NCBI GenBank assembly: GCA_900766165.1
Contig: CAAFUK010000066.1
Span: 1-32,003, forward strand
Direction: 5' to 3'
From: an uncultured Collinsella sp.
GTDB taxonomy: Bacteria; Actinomycetota; Coriobacteriia; Coriobacteriales; Coriobacteriaceae
DNA length: 32,003 nucleotides
Of the stretch, positions 1 to 7,937 are shown piece after piece. A program made the position numbers and the translations under genes. Position 1 is the stretch's first letter. The number at the start of each line of letters is the position of its first letter. The notes beneath the pieces were generated by a model, which saw only the letters and a list, made by a program, of their open reading frames with translations, did not search any database and was not told where the DNA came from.

Positions 1-20
1 ACACGACGCTCTTCCGATCT
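1..20 (+). other. Illumina adapter remnant at contig end
   Basis: The first 20 bases, ACACGACGCTCTTCCGATCT, are identical to the 3' end of the Illumina TruSeq universal adapter. They create a false stop codon across the junction (bases 20-22, TAG) in the frame of the first gene, whose coding sequence otherwise starts immediately at base 21. This is assembly contamination, not biology. Confidence 0.97.
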
Positions 21-1015
21 AGGGCGAACACGATGTCCATGCGGTGTTCAAAGCGTTGACTGAGCTGGCGGATGAAGATCCCATGCTCGGCGTAAGCTGG
101 AACACGCATCTTGAACAAATACATCTGCAGCTCATGGGGGCGGTGCAGCTCGAGGTCGTGCAGCGGGTGTTGGCCGATCGCTTTGGCCTTTCGGTTGCGT
201 TTGAGTCGGGCGGCATTCTCTATAAGGAGACTATTTCGCAGCCGGTCGAGGGCGTGGGCCATTTTGAGCCGCTGCGCCACTATGCCGAGGTACATCTGCG
301 CCTGGAGCCGTTGCCAGCGGGTTCGGGCGTGCAGTTTGGCACCGTGACCTCGACCGACGAACTCGATCTTAACTGGCAGCGTTTGGCACTCACCAACGCC
401 ATGGAGCGCGATCACCTGGGCGCGCTGACCGGCTCGCCCATCACCGATGTGTGCATTACGCTCACGGGCGGCCGTGCGCATGCCAAACACACCGAGGGCG
501 GCGATTTTCGCCAGGCCACGTACCGCGCGATTCGCCAGGGGCTCATGCAGGCGCGTGAGGCTGGCGCGGCGGTACTGTTGGAGCCGTGGTATCGCTTTGA
601 GCTCGAGGTGCCGGGGGAGTGCGTGGGCCGGGCGCTCTCGGATGCCACGCGCATGGGTGCCGAGTACGAGCCGCCGACGATGGCGGGAGACCGGGCGAAG
701 CTTGTGGGTCGCGTGCCGGCATCCGAAGTGCAGGATTACGCGCTGGAGGTGGCTGCCTACACGAGTGGTCGCGGACATCTGTACCTAGAGTTTGCCGGCT
801 ATGCGGCTTGCCATGATGCCGAGCGCGTCATCGAGACGGCCGCCTATGAGCCAGAAGCCGATCTGCCCAACACGCCCGACTCGGTCTTTTGCTCTCACGG
901 CGCCGGTTACACGGTCAAATGGTACGACGTACCCGCCGCGGCGCACGTAAAGATCGATCCCGCCACCTTCCGCCCCTGGCGAGCAGCAGACGCCGAGTTT
1001 TTCGGCCACATGTGA
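21..1015 (+). CDS. EF-G/TetM-like translational GTPase, C-terminal part (5' truncated)
   Basis: This is the C-terminal half of a translation-factor GTPase of the EF-G superfamily, resembling the ribosomal-protection (TetM/TetO/TetW) branch. The frame is open from base 21; the G domain lies beyond the contig end. Visible parts are the domain III segment (LMGAVQLEVVQRVL), the following PLPAGSGVQF strand, and domains IV and V including VLLEPWYRFELEVP and a late GHLYLEFAGY segment. The tail, with SVFCSHGAGYTVKWYDV, resembles uncharacterised TetM-like GTPases of gut Firmicutes and Actinobacteria more than classical TetM. A GTG at 44 could be mistaken for a start, but homology continues upstream of it. 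The stop codon lies inside a 31-nt palindrome. Whether the protein protects ribosomes from tetracycline cannot be judged from this part. Confidence 0.85.
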
Positions 1016-1040
1016 CAAAGGGACAGTTCCTTTGTCACAT
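1010..1040 (+). repeat. 31-nt palindromic repeat, copy 1
   Basis: A 31-nt near-perfect palindrome with arms ATGTGACAAA and TTTGTCACAT around the core GGGACAGTTCC. It contains the last sense codon and the TGA stop (1013-1015) of the GTPase gene and could act as its terminator. It belongs to a family of five in this window (1010, 4737, 9701, 9776, 23411) that share length and core position but differ in the arms, like REP elements. Confidence 0.85.
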
Positions 1041-1044
1041 GCTA

Positions 1045-1074
1045 TTGGTATAACTCGGTATAAGTTGGTATAAC
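1045..1074 (+). promoter_or_regulatory. Three 10-bp phased direct repeats upstream of the ATPase gene
   Basis: Three tandem 10-mers, TTGGTATAAC, TCGGTATAAG and TTGGTATAAC, place GGTATAA at 1047, 1057 and 1067, one helical turn apart. The last copy also forms TGGTA-N7-TACCA (1066-1082). The array ends about 35 bp before the start codon at 1109, so it overlaps the likely promoter and could be an operator; the TATAA cores could also serve as -10 elements. The paralogous ATPase gene at 4774-5874 has a different sequence with the same 10-bp period upstream. The binding protein is unknown; autoregulation is a guess. Confidence 0.6.
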
Positions 1075-1108
1075 TATTACCAGGGTTTGCCAATCCGAGG
1101 AGGCCGAC

Positions 1109-2227
1109 ATGAATCCAAATCCCTTTAAGCCCACGGCTGGCAAGCGGCCTCCGATACTCATCGGTCGCGAGTCGGTCATCGAAGATTTTGAGGAAGGGCT
1201 CGATAACGGCGCCGGAGCGCCGGGTAGGCTCATGCTCATTACGGGAAACCGCGGCTGCGGCAAGACGGTTCTCCTGCGGGAGCTGCAGCGTTTAGCTAGC
1301 GAGCGCGGATGGGCGGTTGTCTCCGATTCCGCTTCGCTTGGCTTATGCGACCGATTGGCCGACGCGCTTCGCTCGAATAAACCCGTTGTGACGTCAATGG
1401 AGTTCGGTCCGTCGTTTGGTCGGATGTCAGTCGAGGCGGCGCGGGCAAAGGGCGAGATGTTGCGAGGGCTGGTCAACGAGCGCCTTAAGAAGCTCGGTCC
1501 AGGCAAAGGCATACTGTTTGCGATTGACGAGGCGCAATCGGCGTCTATCGAGGAGCTGGCGGCCCTTGCCGTTCTCTATCAGCAGGTGCTCGGAGACCAG
1601 GATGCCACGGGCTTGCCCGATAGCGAGCAGCGCGGTCTTGCGCTGGTGTTCGCCGGCTTACCCAGTATGGTTGACGACCTGCTCGAAGAGCCGAGCGTGA
1701 CGTTTTTGCGGCGTGCCCAGCAGCGTACGCTGGGGGCGATATCCTTGCCCAAGGTGCGTGATTCATATATCCAGGCGGTCAAAGATGCTGGTCTTTACGT
1801 TGACACGGAGACGGCGGACCTTGCGGCGCGCAAGAGCATGGGGCATCCCTATATGGTTCAGCTGGTGGGATATTACATGTGGCGGTCTGCTGTCCGGCGT
1901 AGCTCGCAGGTCATCGAAAGGCGCGATGTCGAGGATGGCCATGCGGATGCCGTCTCCGAGTTCTACGAAGCGGTTGACGCGCCTCTGTATTACGGGCTGC
2001 GCAGTCCACAGCGCCTCTTTATCGAGGCCATGGCGGTTGACGAGGGCAAACCGACGCGCATGGCGGATATCATTGAGCGCTGCGAGCGTACCCAGAGCTG
2101 GGCGAGTAAATATCGAGCAAGCCTGATTCGCGAGCGCGTCATCGAAGCTGCCGGATACGGCCTCGTCCGGTTTACCGTGCCCATGCTGGGCGCGTACATT
2201 CGCGATCGAGTTTTATGGCATGAGTAG
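1109..2227 (+). CDS. AAA-type ATP-binding protein (Orc/Cdc6-like layout)
   Basis: A 372-residue P-loop ATPase. The Walker A motif is GNRGCGKT at residues 46-53 and Walker B is ILFAIDEAQ near residue 138. A sensor-like strand ALVFAGLPS and the FLRRAQQ segment, a possible arginine finger, follow. The last 90 residues look like a winged-helix domain (SKYRASLIRERVIEAAG). This layout recalls Orc1/Cdc6 and TniB/TnsC-like ATPases, and such proteins are usually annotated only as ATP-binding protein. GAGGAGG upstream supports the ATG at 1109. The 3' end overlaps the UvrA-like gene by 8 bp, which suggests translational coupling. A paralog at 4774-5874 shares the N-terminal NPF-x-P motif and FLRRAQQ. 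Cellular role unknown; DNA binding is inferred. Confidence 0.8.
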   Translation: MNPNPFKPTAGKRPPILIGRESVIEDFEEGLDNGAGAPGRLMLITGNRGCGKTVLLRELQRLASERGWAVVSDSASLGLCDRLADALRSNKPVVTSMEFGPSFGRMSVEAARAKGEMLRGLVNERLKKLGPGKGILFAIDEAQSASIEELAALAVLYQQVLGDQDATGLPDSEQRGLALVFAGLPSMVDDLLEEPSVTFLRRAQQRTLGAISLPKVRDSYIQAVKDAGLYVDTETADLAARKSMGHPYMVQLVGYYMWRSAVRRSSQVIERRDVEDGHADAVSEFYEAVDAPLYYGLRSPQRLFIEAMAVDEGKPTRMADIIERCERTQSWASKYRASLIRERVIEAAGYGLVRFTVPMLGAYIRDRVLWHE

Positions 2228-4733
2228 GGTGATAAAGGTGACGGAACAGAAGATGAGCCCGCAGGCTATCGAAGTGCGTGGCGCACGTGTACACAACCTC
2301 AAGGACATCGATATCGATATTCCGCTGGGAAAGCTCGTGGGTATTGCCGGCGTGTCGGGCTCGGGCAAGAGTTCGCTGGCGCTGGGGGTTCTTTATGCTG
2401 AGGGCTCGCGTCGCTACTTGGAAGCACTCAGCACCTATACTCGACGTCGCCTGACGCAGGCCGAACACGCCCAGGTGGACGAGGTACTGCACGTGCCGGC
2501 GGCGCTCGCATTGCATCAGCGCCCCAGCGTGCCGGGCGTGCGTTCCACCTTTGGCACCATGACCGAGCTCAACAACAGCCTGCGTCTGCTCTTTAGCCGC
2601 TGTGCCCATCACGTGTGCCCGCATTGCGGGGCGCGTGTGGAGCCGAGCCTTAATGTGGCTGCGGGCCTGTCGCTCACGTGCCCCGCATGCGGCCGCGAGT
2701 TCTACGCGCCGGGTGCCGAGGACCTTGCCTTTAACAGCGGCGGCGCGTGCTCTACCTGCGGCGGCACTGGTGTCATGCGCGAGGTGGACGAGGCGAGCCT
2801 GGTGCCCGACGAGTCAAAGACCATCAACGAAGGCGCGGTGCTTCCCTGGGGTACGCTCATGTGGGATCTGATGAAGCAGGTGGCCGGCGAGATGGGCGTG
2901 CGCACCGACGTGCCGTTTAACCAGCTCACGCCTCAAGAGCGCGACATCGTGTTTCATGGTCCGGCGGTTAAGAAGCACATCCTCTACGTGCCCAAAAACG
3001 GCGAGGGCGCTACGCCACTCGACTTTACCTATTACAACGCCGTCTATACCGTCGAGAATGCGCTCGCCAAGGTCAAGGACGATAAGGGCTTAAAACGCGT
3101 TGCGCGCTTTTTGCGCGAGGGGCCATGCCGTGACTGCGGCGGCACGCGTCTCTCTGAGGCCGCACGCCAGCCCCAGGTGCGCGGTATCAATCTGGCACAG
3201 GCCGCGGCCATGACGCTTGGTGATGCGGTTGAGTGGGTGCGCGAGGTGCCCGCATCCTTGCCGACCGAGATGCAGCCCATGGCGACGGATATCTGCGATT
3301 CGTTTTTGGGTGCGGCCCGTCGCCTGGTCGATTTGGGCCTCGATTATCTTTCGCTCGATCGCGCCGGTGCCACGCTTTCCACGGGTGAGCGCCAGCGCGT
3401 GCAACTCGCCCGCGTGGTGCGCAACCGATCGACGGGCGTGCTCTATGTGCTGGACGAGCCCTCGATTGGCTTGCATCCTGCCAATGTCGACGGCCTGGAA
3501 GGCGTGATGCGCGATCTGGTGGATGACGGCAACACTGTGGTTGTTGTCGACCACGATACGCGCGTACTGGTGGAAGCCGACTATCTGGTCGAGATGGGCC
3601 CCGTTGCCGGAGCAGGCGGCGGTAACGTGATCGCTGCCGGTACGGTAGACGAGGTCGAGCAATCGCGGGGCAGCCGCATCGCCCCGTTTTTGCGCGCAGA
3701 GTCCAAGCGCTTGCGTCCGCAGGTGACCGACGACGAAATGTTCAATCAGGGACATATCCGCATGGCAACCGATGCCATCCATACCGTCAAGCCGCTCGAA
3801 GTCGATATCCCGCGCGGCCGCCTTGTCGCGGTTACGGGCGTTTCGGGTTCGGGTAAGACGACGTTGGTGCTCGAGACGCTCATCCCGGCACTTAAGGCTC
3901 GGGCAACTGGCGAGCGCCTGCCAAAACATGTGCGTTGGGTCGATGCCGAGGGTATCGCACGCGCAAACCTGATTGACGCTACGCCCATCGGCGCCAACGT
4001 GCGCTCGACGGTGGCAACCTATGCCGACATCCATGACGAGCTGCGCCGCGCCTTCGCCCGTACGCCCGAAGCCAAGGCAGCCGGCTACAAGGCGGGCGCC
4101 TTTAGCTACAACACCGGCGCCTTGCGCTGCCCTACGTGTGACGGCACGGGCTCGATATCGCTCGACGTGCAGTTTTTGCCCGACGTCGAGATCGTCTGCC
4201 CGGCATGTCGCGGCTCGCGCTACGCCGAGGCCGCCTCGCATATCCATCGCGAAGGCAAGGATGGCAGTCTGCTTACGTTGCCGCAGCTTATGGATATGAG
4301 CGTGGACGAGGCACTCGACGCTACGGTGGGACTCAAGAAAGTTCAGGTGCGCTTGCAGACCTTGCACGACCTTGGCTTGGGCTATCTCACGCTTGGCGAG
4401 CCCACACCGGCGCTTTCGGGCGGCGAGGCGCAGCGTCTTAAGCTTGCGAGCGAGATGGGCCGCGTGCAGGATGATGCTGTATTCGTGTTCGACGAGCCCA
4501 CGATCGGCCTGCATCCGCTCGATGTCCAGGTGCTGTTGAACGTGTTTGACGGTCTTGTTGCCAAGGGCGCCACGGTTATCGTGATCGAACACGATCTCGA
4601 CCTTATCCGTAACGCCGATTACGTGATCGACATGGGCCCAGGCGGTGGCGACACCGGCGGGCAAATCGTCTGCGCCGGCACGCCGGGCGACATCGCGGCC
4701 TGCTCCGCAAGCATCACCGGCCGCTACCTATAG
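2220..4733 (+). CDS. Short UvrA-like ABC ATPase (excinuclease subunit A paralog)
   Basis: An 837-residue tandem ABC ATPase of the UvrA family, which in the canonical form scans DNA for damage and loads UvrB. The first half has Walker A GVSGSGKSS (about residues 44-52), zinc-binding CPHC/CPAC and CSTCGGTG motifs, signature LSTGERQRVQLARV and Walker B VLDEPSIGLHP. The second half has GVSGSGKTT (about 541), CPTCDGTG/CPACRGSRY, LSGGEAQRLKLA and FDEPTIGLHP. It is about 100 residues shorter than housekeeping UvrA (about 940), in keeping with the UvrA2/DrrC-like class that has a reduced UvrB-binding region. That class has been linked to tolerance of DNA-binding drugs. The ATG at 2220 overlaps the upstream ATPase gene but lacks a clear ribosome site; ATG 2253 (MSPQAIEV) is an alternative that fits the usual UvrA N terminus. 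Confidence 0.88.
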   Translation: MSRVIKVTEQKMSPQAIEVRGARVHNLKDIDIDIPLGKLVGIAGVSGSGKSSLALGVLYAEGSRRYLEALSTYTRRRLTQAEHAQVDEVLHVPAALALHQRPSVPGVRSTFGTMTELNNSLRLLFSRCAHHVCPHCGARVEPSLNVAAGLSLTCPACGREFYAPGAEDLAFNSGGACSTCGGTGVMREVDEASLVPDESKTINEGAVLPWGTLMWDLMKQVAGEMGVRTDVPFNQLTPQERDIVFHGPAVKKHILYVPKNGEGATPLDFTYYNAVYTVENALAKVKDDKGLKRVARFLREGPCRDCGGTRLSEAARQPQVRGINLAQAAAMTLGDAVEWVREVPASLPTEMQPMATDICDSFLGAARRLVDLGLDYLSLDRAGATLSTGERQRVQLARVVRNRSTGVLYVLDEPSIGLHPANVDGLEGVMRDLVDDGNTVVVVDHDTRVLVEADYLVEMGPVAGAGGGNVIAAGTVDEVEQSRGSRIAPFLRAESKRLRPQVTDDEMFNQGHIRMATDAIHTVKPLEVDIPRGRLVAVTGVSGSGKTTLVLETLIPALKARATGERLPKHVRWVDAEGIARANLIDATPIGANVRSTVATYADIHDELRRAFARTPEAKAAGYKAGAFSYNTGALRCPTCDGTGSISLDVQFLPDVEIVCPACRGSRYAEAASHIHREGKDGSLLTLPQLMDMSVDEALDATVGLKKVQVRLQTLHDLGLGYLTLGEPTPALSGGEAQRLKLASEMGRVQDDAVFVFDEPTIGLHPLDVQVLLNVFDGLVAKGATVIVIEHDLDLIRNADYVIDMGPGGGDTGGQIVCAGTPGDIAACSASITGRYL

Positions 4734-4736
4734 GCA

Positions 4737-4767
4737 ATGTGACAAAGGGGCTGCCCCTTTGTCACAT
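4737..4767 (+). repeat. 31-nt palindromic repeat, copy 2, between convergent genes
   Basis: A 31-nt palindrome with the same arms as copy 1, ATGTGACAAA and TTTGTCACAT, around GGGGCTGCCCC. It starts 3 nt after the UvrA-like stop codon and ends 6 nt before the end of the convergent ATPase gene, so it may terminate transcription from both sides. Confidence 0.88.
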
Positions 4768-4773
4768 TGATGC

Positions 4774-5874
4774 CTATTTCACGCATTGAGCGGCGAGATA
4801 GTCACGGAAGAACGGCAATTCAAATGCGACGAGCCCTCGTCCTCGTTCCCCGATGATGCCGGCATCTATCATGCGGCGTCGATAGCGGGAGACCTGCTGT
4901 GGCGAACGCTTAAGGCGTTCGACGAGGTCGGCGGTGGTGGATTCTTCCTCGTCATCGAGCATGGCGATGAGGAATCGCTTGTCCTCTGCAGTGAGTTCCC
5001 GATAGGTTGCCGCGAGGATTCGGTCGTCCATCTCGTCGCGCGCGATTTTGATTCCCAGGTCAAAGTCGCGTGACGAGATTTCCTTCGAATCGCTTGTGAG
5101 ATCCCAGGCACGGTAACCTACGAGTTGCAATAGGAAGGGAAATCCAGAGATCGAGCGAACGGCTCTATCGATTCCCTCAGCATCTGCCAGGCGATCGTTT
5201 TCCTGGATTGTGCGAATCAAGGCCTCGCGCACGTCATAGTCGGCAATGCGACCCAGATGATATTGTTGGGCGCGGCGAAGGAACGAGACCGTCTTGTGGT
5301 TCAGCAACGTCGAGACGTTGTTGGGAAGTCCCGCCATGAGCAGGGCGACGCGTTTCCCATCGGTCACAAAGTGCTGATACGTCGCTGCGAGCTGAATCAT
5401 CTCGTCGAGTGTCGGGTCTACCTCGTCAACCGTGACGAGCAGACCGGTGCCCGCCTCGTTGAGCTGGTCGATGATGTCGCTCATGCGATAACGCCAGGTT
5501 GAGGCATCGTGAACACGATTGACCTCAACGCTGCCGAGCGGTGCAATTCCGAGACCGGTGACTTCAAAGTGGTTGGACGAGTCGATGAGATGGGCTGCGG
5601 CGCGCTTCGTCCCGAGCTCGATTTCCTCAAGCATTCCCGGGAGCGCGGTCGTCTTTACGGCTATCCAGCCGTGGGATTCCGCCATTGTCGCGAGCGACGA
5701 CATGAGAGCGGTTTTACCGGTTCCATGCGCGCCTGAGAAGATCGAGGTCAATTCTGGGCGCCTGCGCTGGCTCAAGAAGGCACGGTCCAAATCCCGAATA
5801 ATCTGTTGTCTGCCAGCGAGATGGGCTGGAACCTCACCAAAACTGGGGGTAAATGGGTTCTCGAGATATTCCAC
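4774..5874 (-). CDS. AAA-type ATP-binding protein, paralog of the 1109-2227 gene
   Basis: A 366-residue P-loop ATPase with Walker A GAHGTGKT (residues 48-55), Walker B LLVTVDEVD, a sensor-like VALLMAGLP strand, FLRRAQQYHLGRI, and a C-terminal winged helix (SRYRRRMIDAGIIGERG). It matches the ATPase at 1109-2227 motif for motif, including NPF-x-P near the N terminus, but has clearly diverged. The start is GTG at 5874, preceded by AAAGGAGGG at good spacing. It converges on the UvrA-like gene across a 31-nt palindrome. Repeats with a 10-bp period lie upstream. No enzymatic partner can be assigned; a DNA-associated switch or regulatory ATPase is the likeliest reading. Confidence 0.8.
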   Translation of the reverse strand: MEYLENPFTPSFGEVPAHLAGRQQIIRDLDRAFLSQRRRPELTSIFSGAHGTGKTALMSSLATMAESHGWIAVKTTALPGMLEEIELGTKRAAAHLIDSSNHFEVTGLGIAPLGSVEVNRVHDASTWRYRMSDIIDQLNEAGTGLLVTVDEVDPTLDEMIQLAATYQHFVTDGKRVALLMAGLPNNVSTLLNHKTVSFLRRAQQYHLGRIADYDVREALIRTIQENDRLADAEGIDRAVRSISGFPFLLQLVGYRAWDLTSDSKEISSRDFDLGIKIARDEMDDRILAATYRELTAEDKRFLIAMLDDEEESTTADLVERLKRSPQQVSRYRRRMIDAGIIGERGRGLVAFELPFFRDYLAAQCVK

Positions 5875-5896
5875 AATGCCCTCCTTTAGCGTCTCG

Positions 5897-5945
5897 GGTT
5901 AACTTCATTTTATTCTAGTTAATTTCAGTTAAAAATGATTAATTT
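5897..5945 (-). promoter_or_regulatory. 10-bp phased TTAA repeats upstream of the second ATPase gene
   Basis: Read on the minus strand this AT-rich block is a run of 10-mers such as TTAACTGAAA, TTAACTAGAA, TAAAATGAAG and TTAACCCGAG. TTAA occurs at plus-strand 5899, 5919, 5929 and 5939, with TTTA at 5909, so the period is exactly 10 bp over five registers. It lies 23 to 71 bp upstream of the GTG start and must overlap the promoter. The arrangement mirrors the GGTATAA array before the paralogous gene, although the sequence differs. Confidence 0.6.
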
Positions 5946-6016
5946 TATTTCAAAGTATCAGGTTGGCGTCGCGCGTTATCGAAGTGGTGCTTGAATAACT
6001 TACTTTGGAGTCTGAA

Positions 6017-6033
6017 AATGGGTTCAACCCATT
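6017..6033. repeat. Perfect 17-nt palindrome upstream of the recombinase
   Basis: AATGGGTT and AACCCATT flank a single central C, followed at once by the near-symmetric GCGAAATTTGC (6035-6045). It lies about 80 bp before the recombinase start. It could be an operator, a terminator, or a recombinase binding or crossover site; nothing in the sequence decides between these. Confidence 0.5.
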
Positions 6034-6111
6034 CGCGAAATTTGCACGCCCTATTGTGAGTGGGCTCTCAAATGAGCTGATGCTGCCATCGTGCGGCTGA
6101 TAGGGGCAATC

Positions 6112-6747
6112 ATGAAAAACAGAATCTATGGGTATGCTCGAGTTTCGTCAGCAGATCAGAACCTGGATCGCCAACTGGATGCGCTGGAGCGGTTTCCGGT
6201 CCAAACGAATTTGATCTACGCTGACAAAGCGAGCGGAAAGGACTTCAGGCGTCCTCAGTATCAGCGTCTTCTTCGTCGTCTGCGCGAGGGGGACGTTCTG
6301 GTGATTAAGAGTATCGACCGATTAGGTCGCGACTACCGGGAGGTTCTCGATGAATGGCGTCGCATAACGATGGACAAACGCGTTGCCATCGTGGTACTCG
6401 ATATGCCATTGCTTGATACACGCGAACAGCCCAATGGGATTACGGGGACTTTTATTGCCGACCTAGTGCTTCAAGTTTTGAGCTACGTGGCTCAGGTGGA
6501 GCGCGAAAACATAAAGCAAAGACAAGCTGAAGGTATTGCTTCGGCGCGATCACGCGGCATTCGATTTGGACGCCCAATGATCGAGCGTCCAGAAAACTAT
6601 CGTTCAGTTGTCCAATCATTTAAAGGAGGTGGGGTGACAAGACGGGATGCTGCCGCGCTATTGGGCGTTAGTCCGTCGACGTTTGATCGTTGGAGACGGG
6701 CGGATTCAACTATTGTTGACCGTCCGCCGTTTAATCGTTCGCTTTAA
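6112..6747 (+). CDS. Serine recombinase (resolvase/invertase family)
   Basis: A 211-residue small serine recombinase that would cut and rejoin DNA through a 5'-phosphoserine link. The N terminus YGYARVSSADQNLDRQ carries the catalytic serine (Ser12) and Arg10. SIDRLGRD near residue 70 is the conserved second motif, and the long E helix (LQVLSYVAQVERENIKQRQAEGI) follows. The C-terminal helix-turn-helix is TRRDAAALLGVSPSTFDRW. Catalytic residues and length are intact. The ATG at 6112 has AGGGG upstream; a GTG at 6091 would add seven residues and is less likely. No transposase or Tn3-type partner is nearby, so it may act as a stand-alone invertase or resolvase. Base composition is lower in GC than the flanks, hinting at transfer. 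Confidence 0.9.
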   Translation: MKNRIYGYARVSSADQNLDRQLDALERFPVQTNLIYADKASGKDFRRPQYQRLLRRLREGDVLVIKSIDRLGRDYREVLDEWRRITMDKRVAIVVLDMPLLDTREQPNGITGTFIADLVLQVLSYVAQVERENIKQRQAEGIASARSRGIRFGRPMIERPENYRSVVQSFKGGGVTRRDAAALLGVSPSTFDRWRRADSTIVDRPPFNRSL

Positions 6748-6760
6748 CTAGACAATTTGA

Positions 6761-6799
6761 TGAGGGTAGTATTCTTACGCGGGCCCGCTCCTTCCCTCA
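6761..6799. repeat. Nested inverted repeat after the recombinase gene
   Basis: TGAGGG (6761-6766) pairs with CCCTCA (6794-6799), and between them sits the perfect 10-nt palindrome GCGGGCCCGC (6779-6788). It could be a terminator, though no T-run follows, or a recombinase-related site. The rest of the 6748-6908 gap shows nothing convincing. Confidence 0.4.
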
Positions 6800-6908
6800 G
6801 CATTTATCCAGTTCACGCCCTTAAGCCAAATAGTGCCACCGCGTTGTCAATTCGTCTGCTTTTTGACGAGGGGCTATAAGTTGCAACGTCAATCGAAGGG
6901 AAATAGTC

Positions 6909-7724
6909 ATGAAACGAAATATTACAAAAAAGATGCCCATGATGGGTTTGCTAGTTCTGCTCATCTGTTCTCTGGGGTTCATTTCGGCCTGTTCACAGAA
7001 TGATGCAAACGCTGCAAAGTCGAAATATGTCGACGATAAGGCGATGAATGTTATCGCCGCCGGGTTTGAGAGAAGGTCCGACGTCATTGAATCTAATGCA
7101 AACGATGATGATCCTCATTCAACCGAGAATATCCAGGAAGCTATTGAGGCCGAAATCAAGAACGACAAGGAACTCAAGAACGCTAGGTTTAAGGATTCCA
7201 AGATGCAACAGGATGTAATCACGTATCTGAATCTGCTTGATGACCAGCTTAAAGTGACCGAGGATTACTCGCAATCGTCTTCGGATTATTACGAAGAGTG
7301 GAATAAAGTCTACGATAAGCGGTCTGCACAGCTCAAAAAGCTTGTTGATAATTACGGGCTGGAAGTCGGGGAGAAATACGAGGATGATTTCAACGACTTA
7401 ATTAAGAATGGAAAGTCCGTAGCAGAGAAGACCCGCTATGAGGATGCCATCAACAGTTTGATTCAGGGAGCAAATTTCGAAAAATCGGATGACGGTTACG
7501 GTCTGTATACGTATACGGCGGTAGTTGAGAACACCTCTGGTATATCGTTCTCTAACGTCAGCCTGACACTTGCTCTCTATGATGCAGATGACATCAAAGC
7601 GGAGGAGACCTATGCGGACACTTCTTCGTGGGCGCCGGGTGAGAAAGTCAAGTTCGAGGCAATGTCCGATGTTGACGCTGCGCGCGTTGTCGCATCTGTT
7701 TCCAGCTACGATGTAAATAAATAA
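6909..7724 (+). CDS. FxLYD-type lipoprotein
   Basis: A 271-residue predicted lipoprotein. The N terminus is a basic start, a hydrophobic stretch (residues 11-25) and the lipobox ISAC, with Cys28 as the lipidated residue. Residues 40-190 are charged and helical, with many Lys, Asp and Glu. The C-terminal 70 residues (YTYTAVVENTSG, then SLTLALYD at about 218-225) resemble the FxLYD beta-sandwich domain found in Gram-positive surface lipoproteins. The protein would sit on the outer face of the membrane. GAAGGGAAA precedes the ATG. Codon use is AT-richer than in the main chromosome genes. A specific ligand or function is not recognisable. Confidence 0.75.
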   Translation: MKRNITKKMPMMGLLVLLICSLGFISACSQNDANAAKSKYVDDKAMNVIAAGFERRSDVIESNANDDDPHSTENIQEAIEAEIKNDKELKNARFKDSKMQQDVITYLNLLDDQLKVTEDYSQSSSDYYEEWNKVYDKRSAQLKKLVDNYGLEVGEKYEDDFNDLIKNGKSVAEKTRYEDAINSLIQGANFEKSDDGYGLYTYTAVVENTSGISFSNVSLTLALYDADDIKAEETYADTSSWAPGEKVKFEAMSDVDAARVVASVSSYDVNK

Positions 7725-7738
7725 GTTCTGCACGGTAG

Positions 7739-7779
7739 GGGCGGGTTAATCGGCAATGAATGGTTGACCTGCCCGTTTT
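7739..7779 (+). terminator. Terminator after the lipoprotein gene
   Basis: GGGCGGGTTAA (7739-7749) pairs, with two G-U wobbles, with TTGACCTGCCC (7764-7774) and is followed by GTTTTA. It starts 14 nt after the stop codon. The remaining gap up to 7938 is AT-rich and may hold the promoter of the next two genes, but I cannot assign clear -35 and -10 boxes. Confidence 0.65.
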
Positions 7780-7937
7780 ATGCCAATTATTGAACAACAA
7801 GTGCTGCGAACGAATGTATATATTTCGGATTGCAAACAACTGCCCTCGTCTAAAGACATGCTGAAAACGACAATTAAGGCATGAGGTATAACCCACGGCA
7901 GTTTCTTAAATAGCAGGGATTTTGAAAGGAATAGGGG

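Noticed and set aside
21..1015. Calling the first gene a tetracycline-resistance determinant
   Set aside because: Only the C-terminal half is visible, and its tail differs from classical TetM/TetO/TetW. Family resemblance does not establish resistance.
3090..4664. Open frame of 524 codons on the minus strand
   Set aside because: Lies wholly opposite the UvrA-like gene, whose motifs are intact. Its product is low-complexity, rich in His, Arg and Ala, as expected from GC-rich antisense codons.
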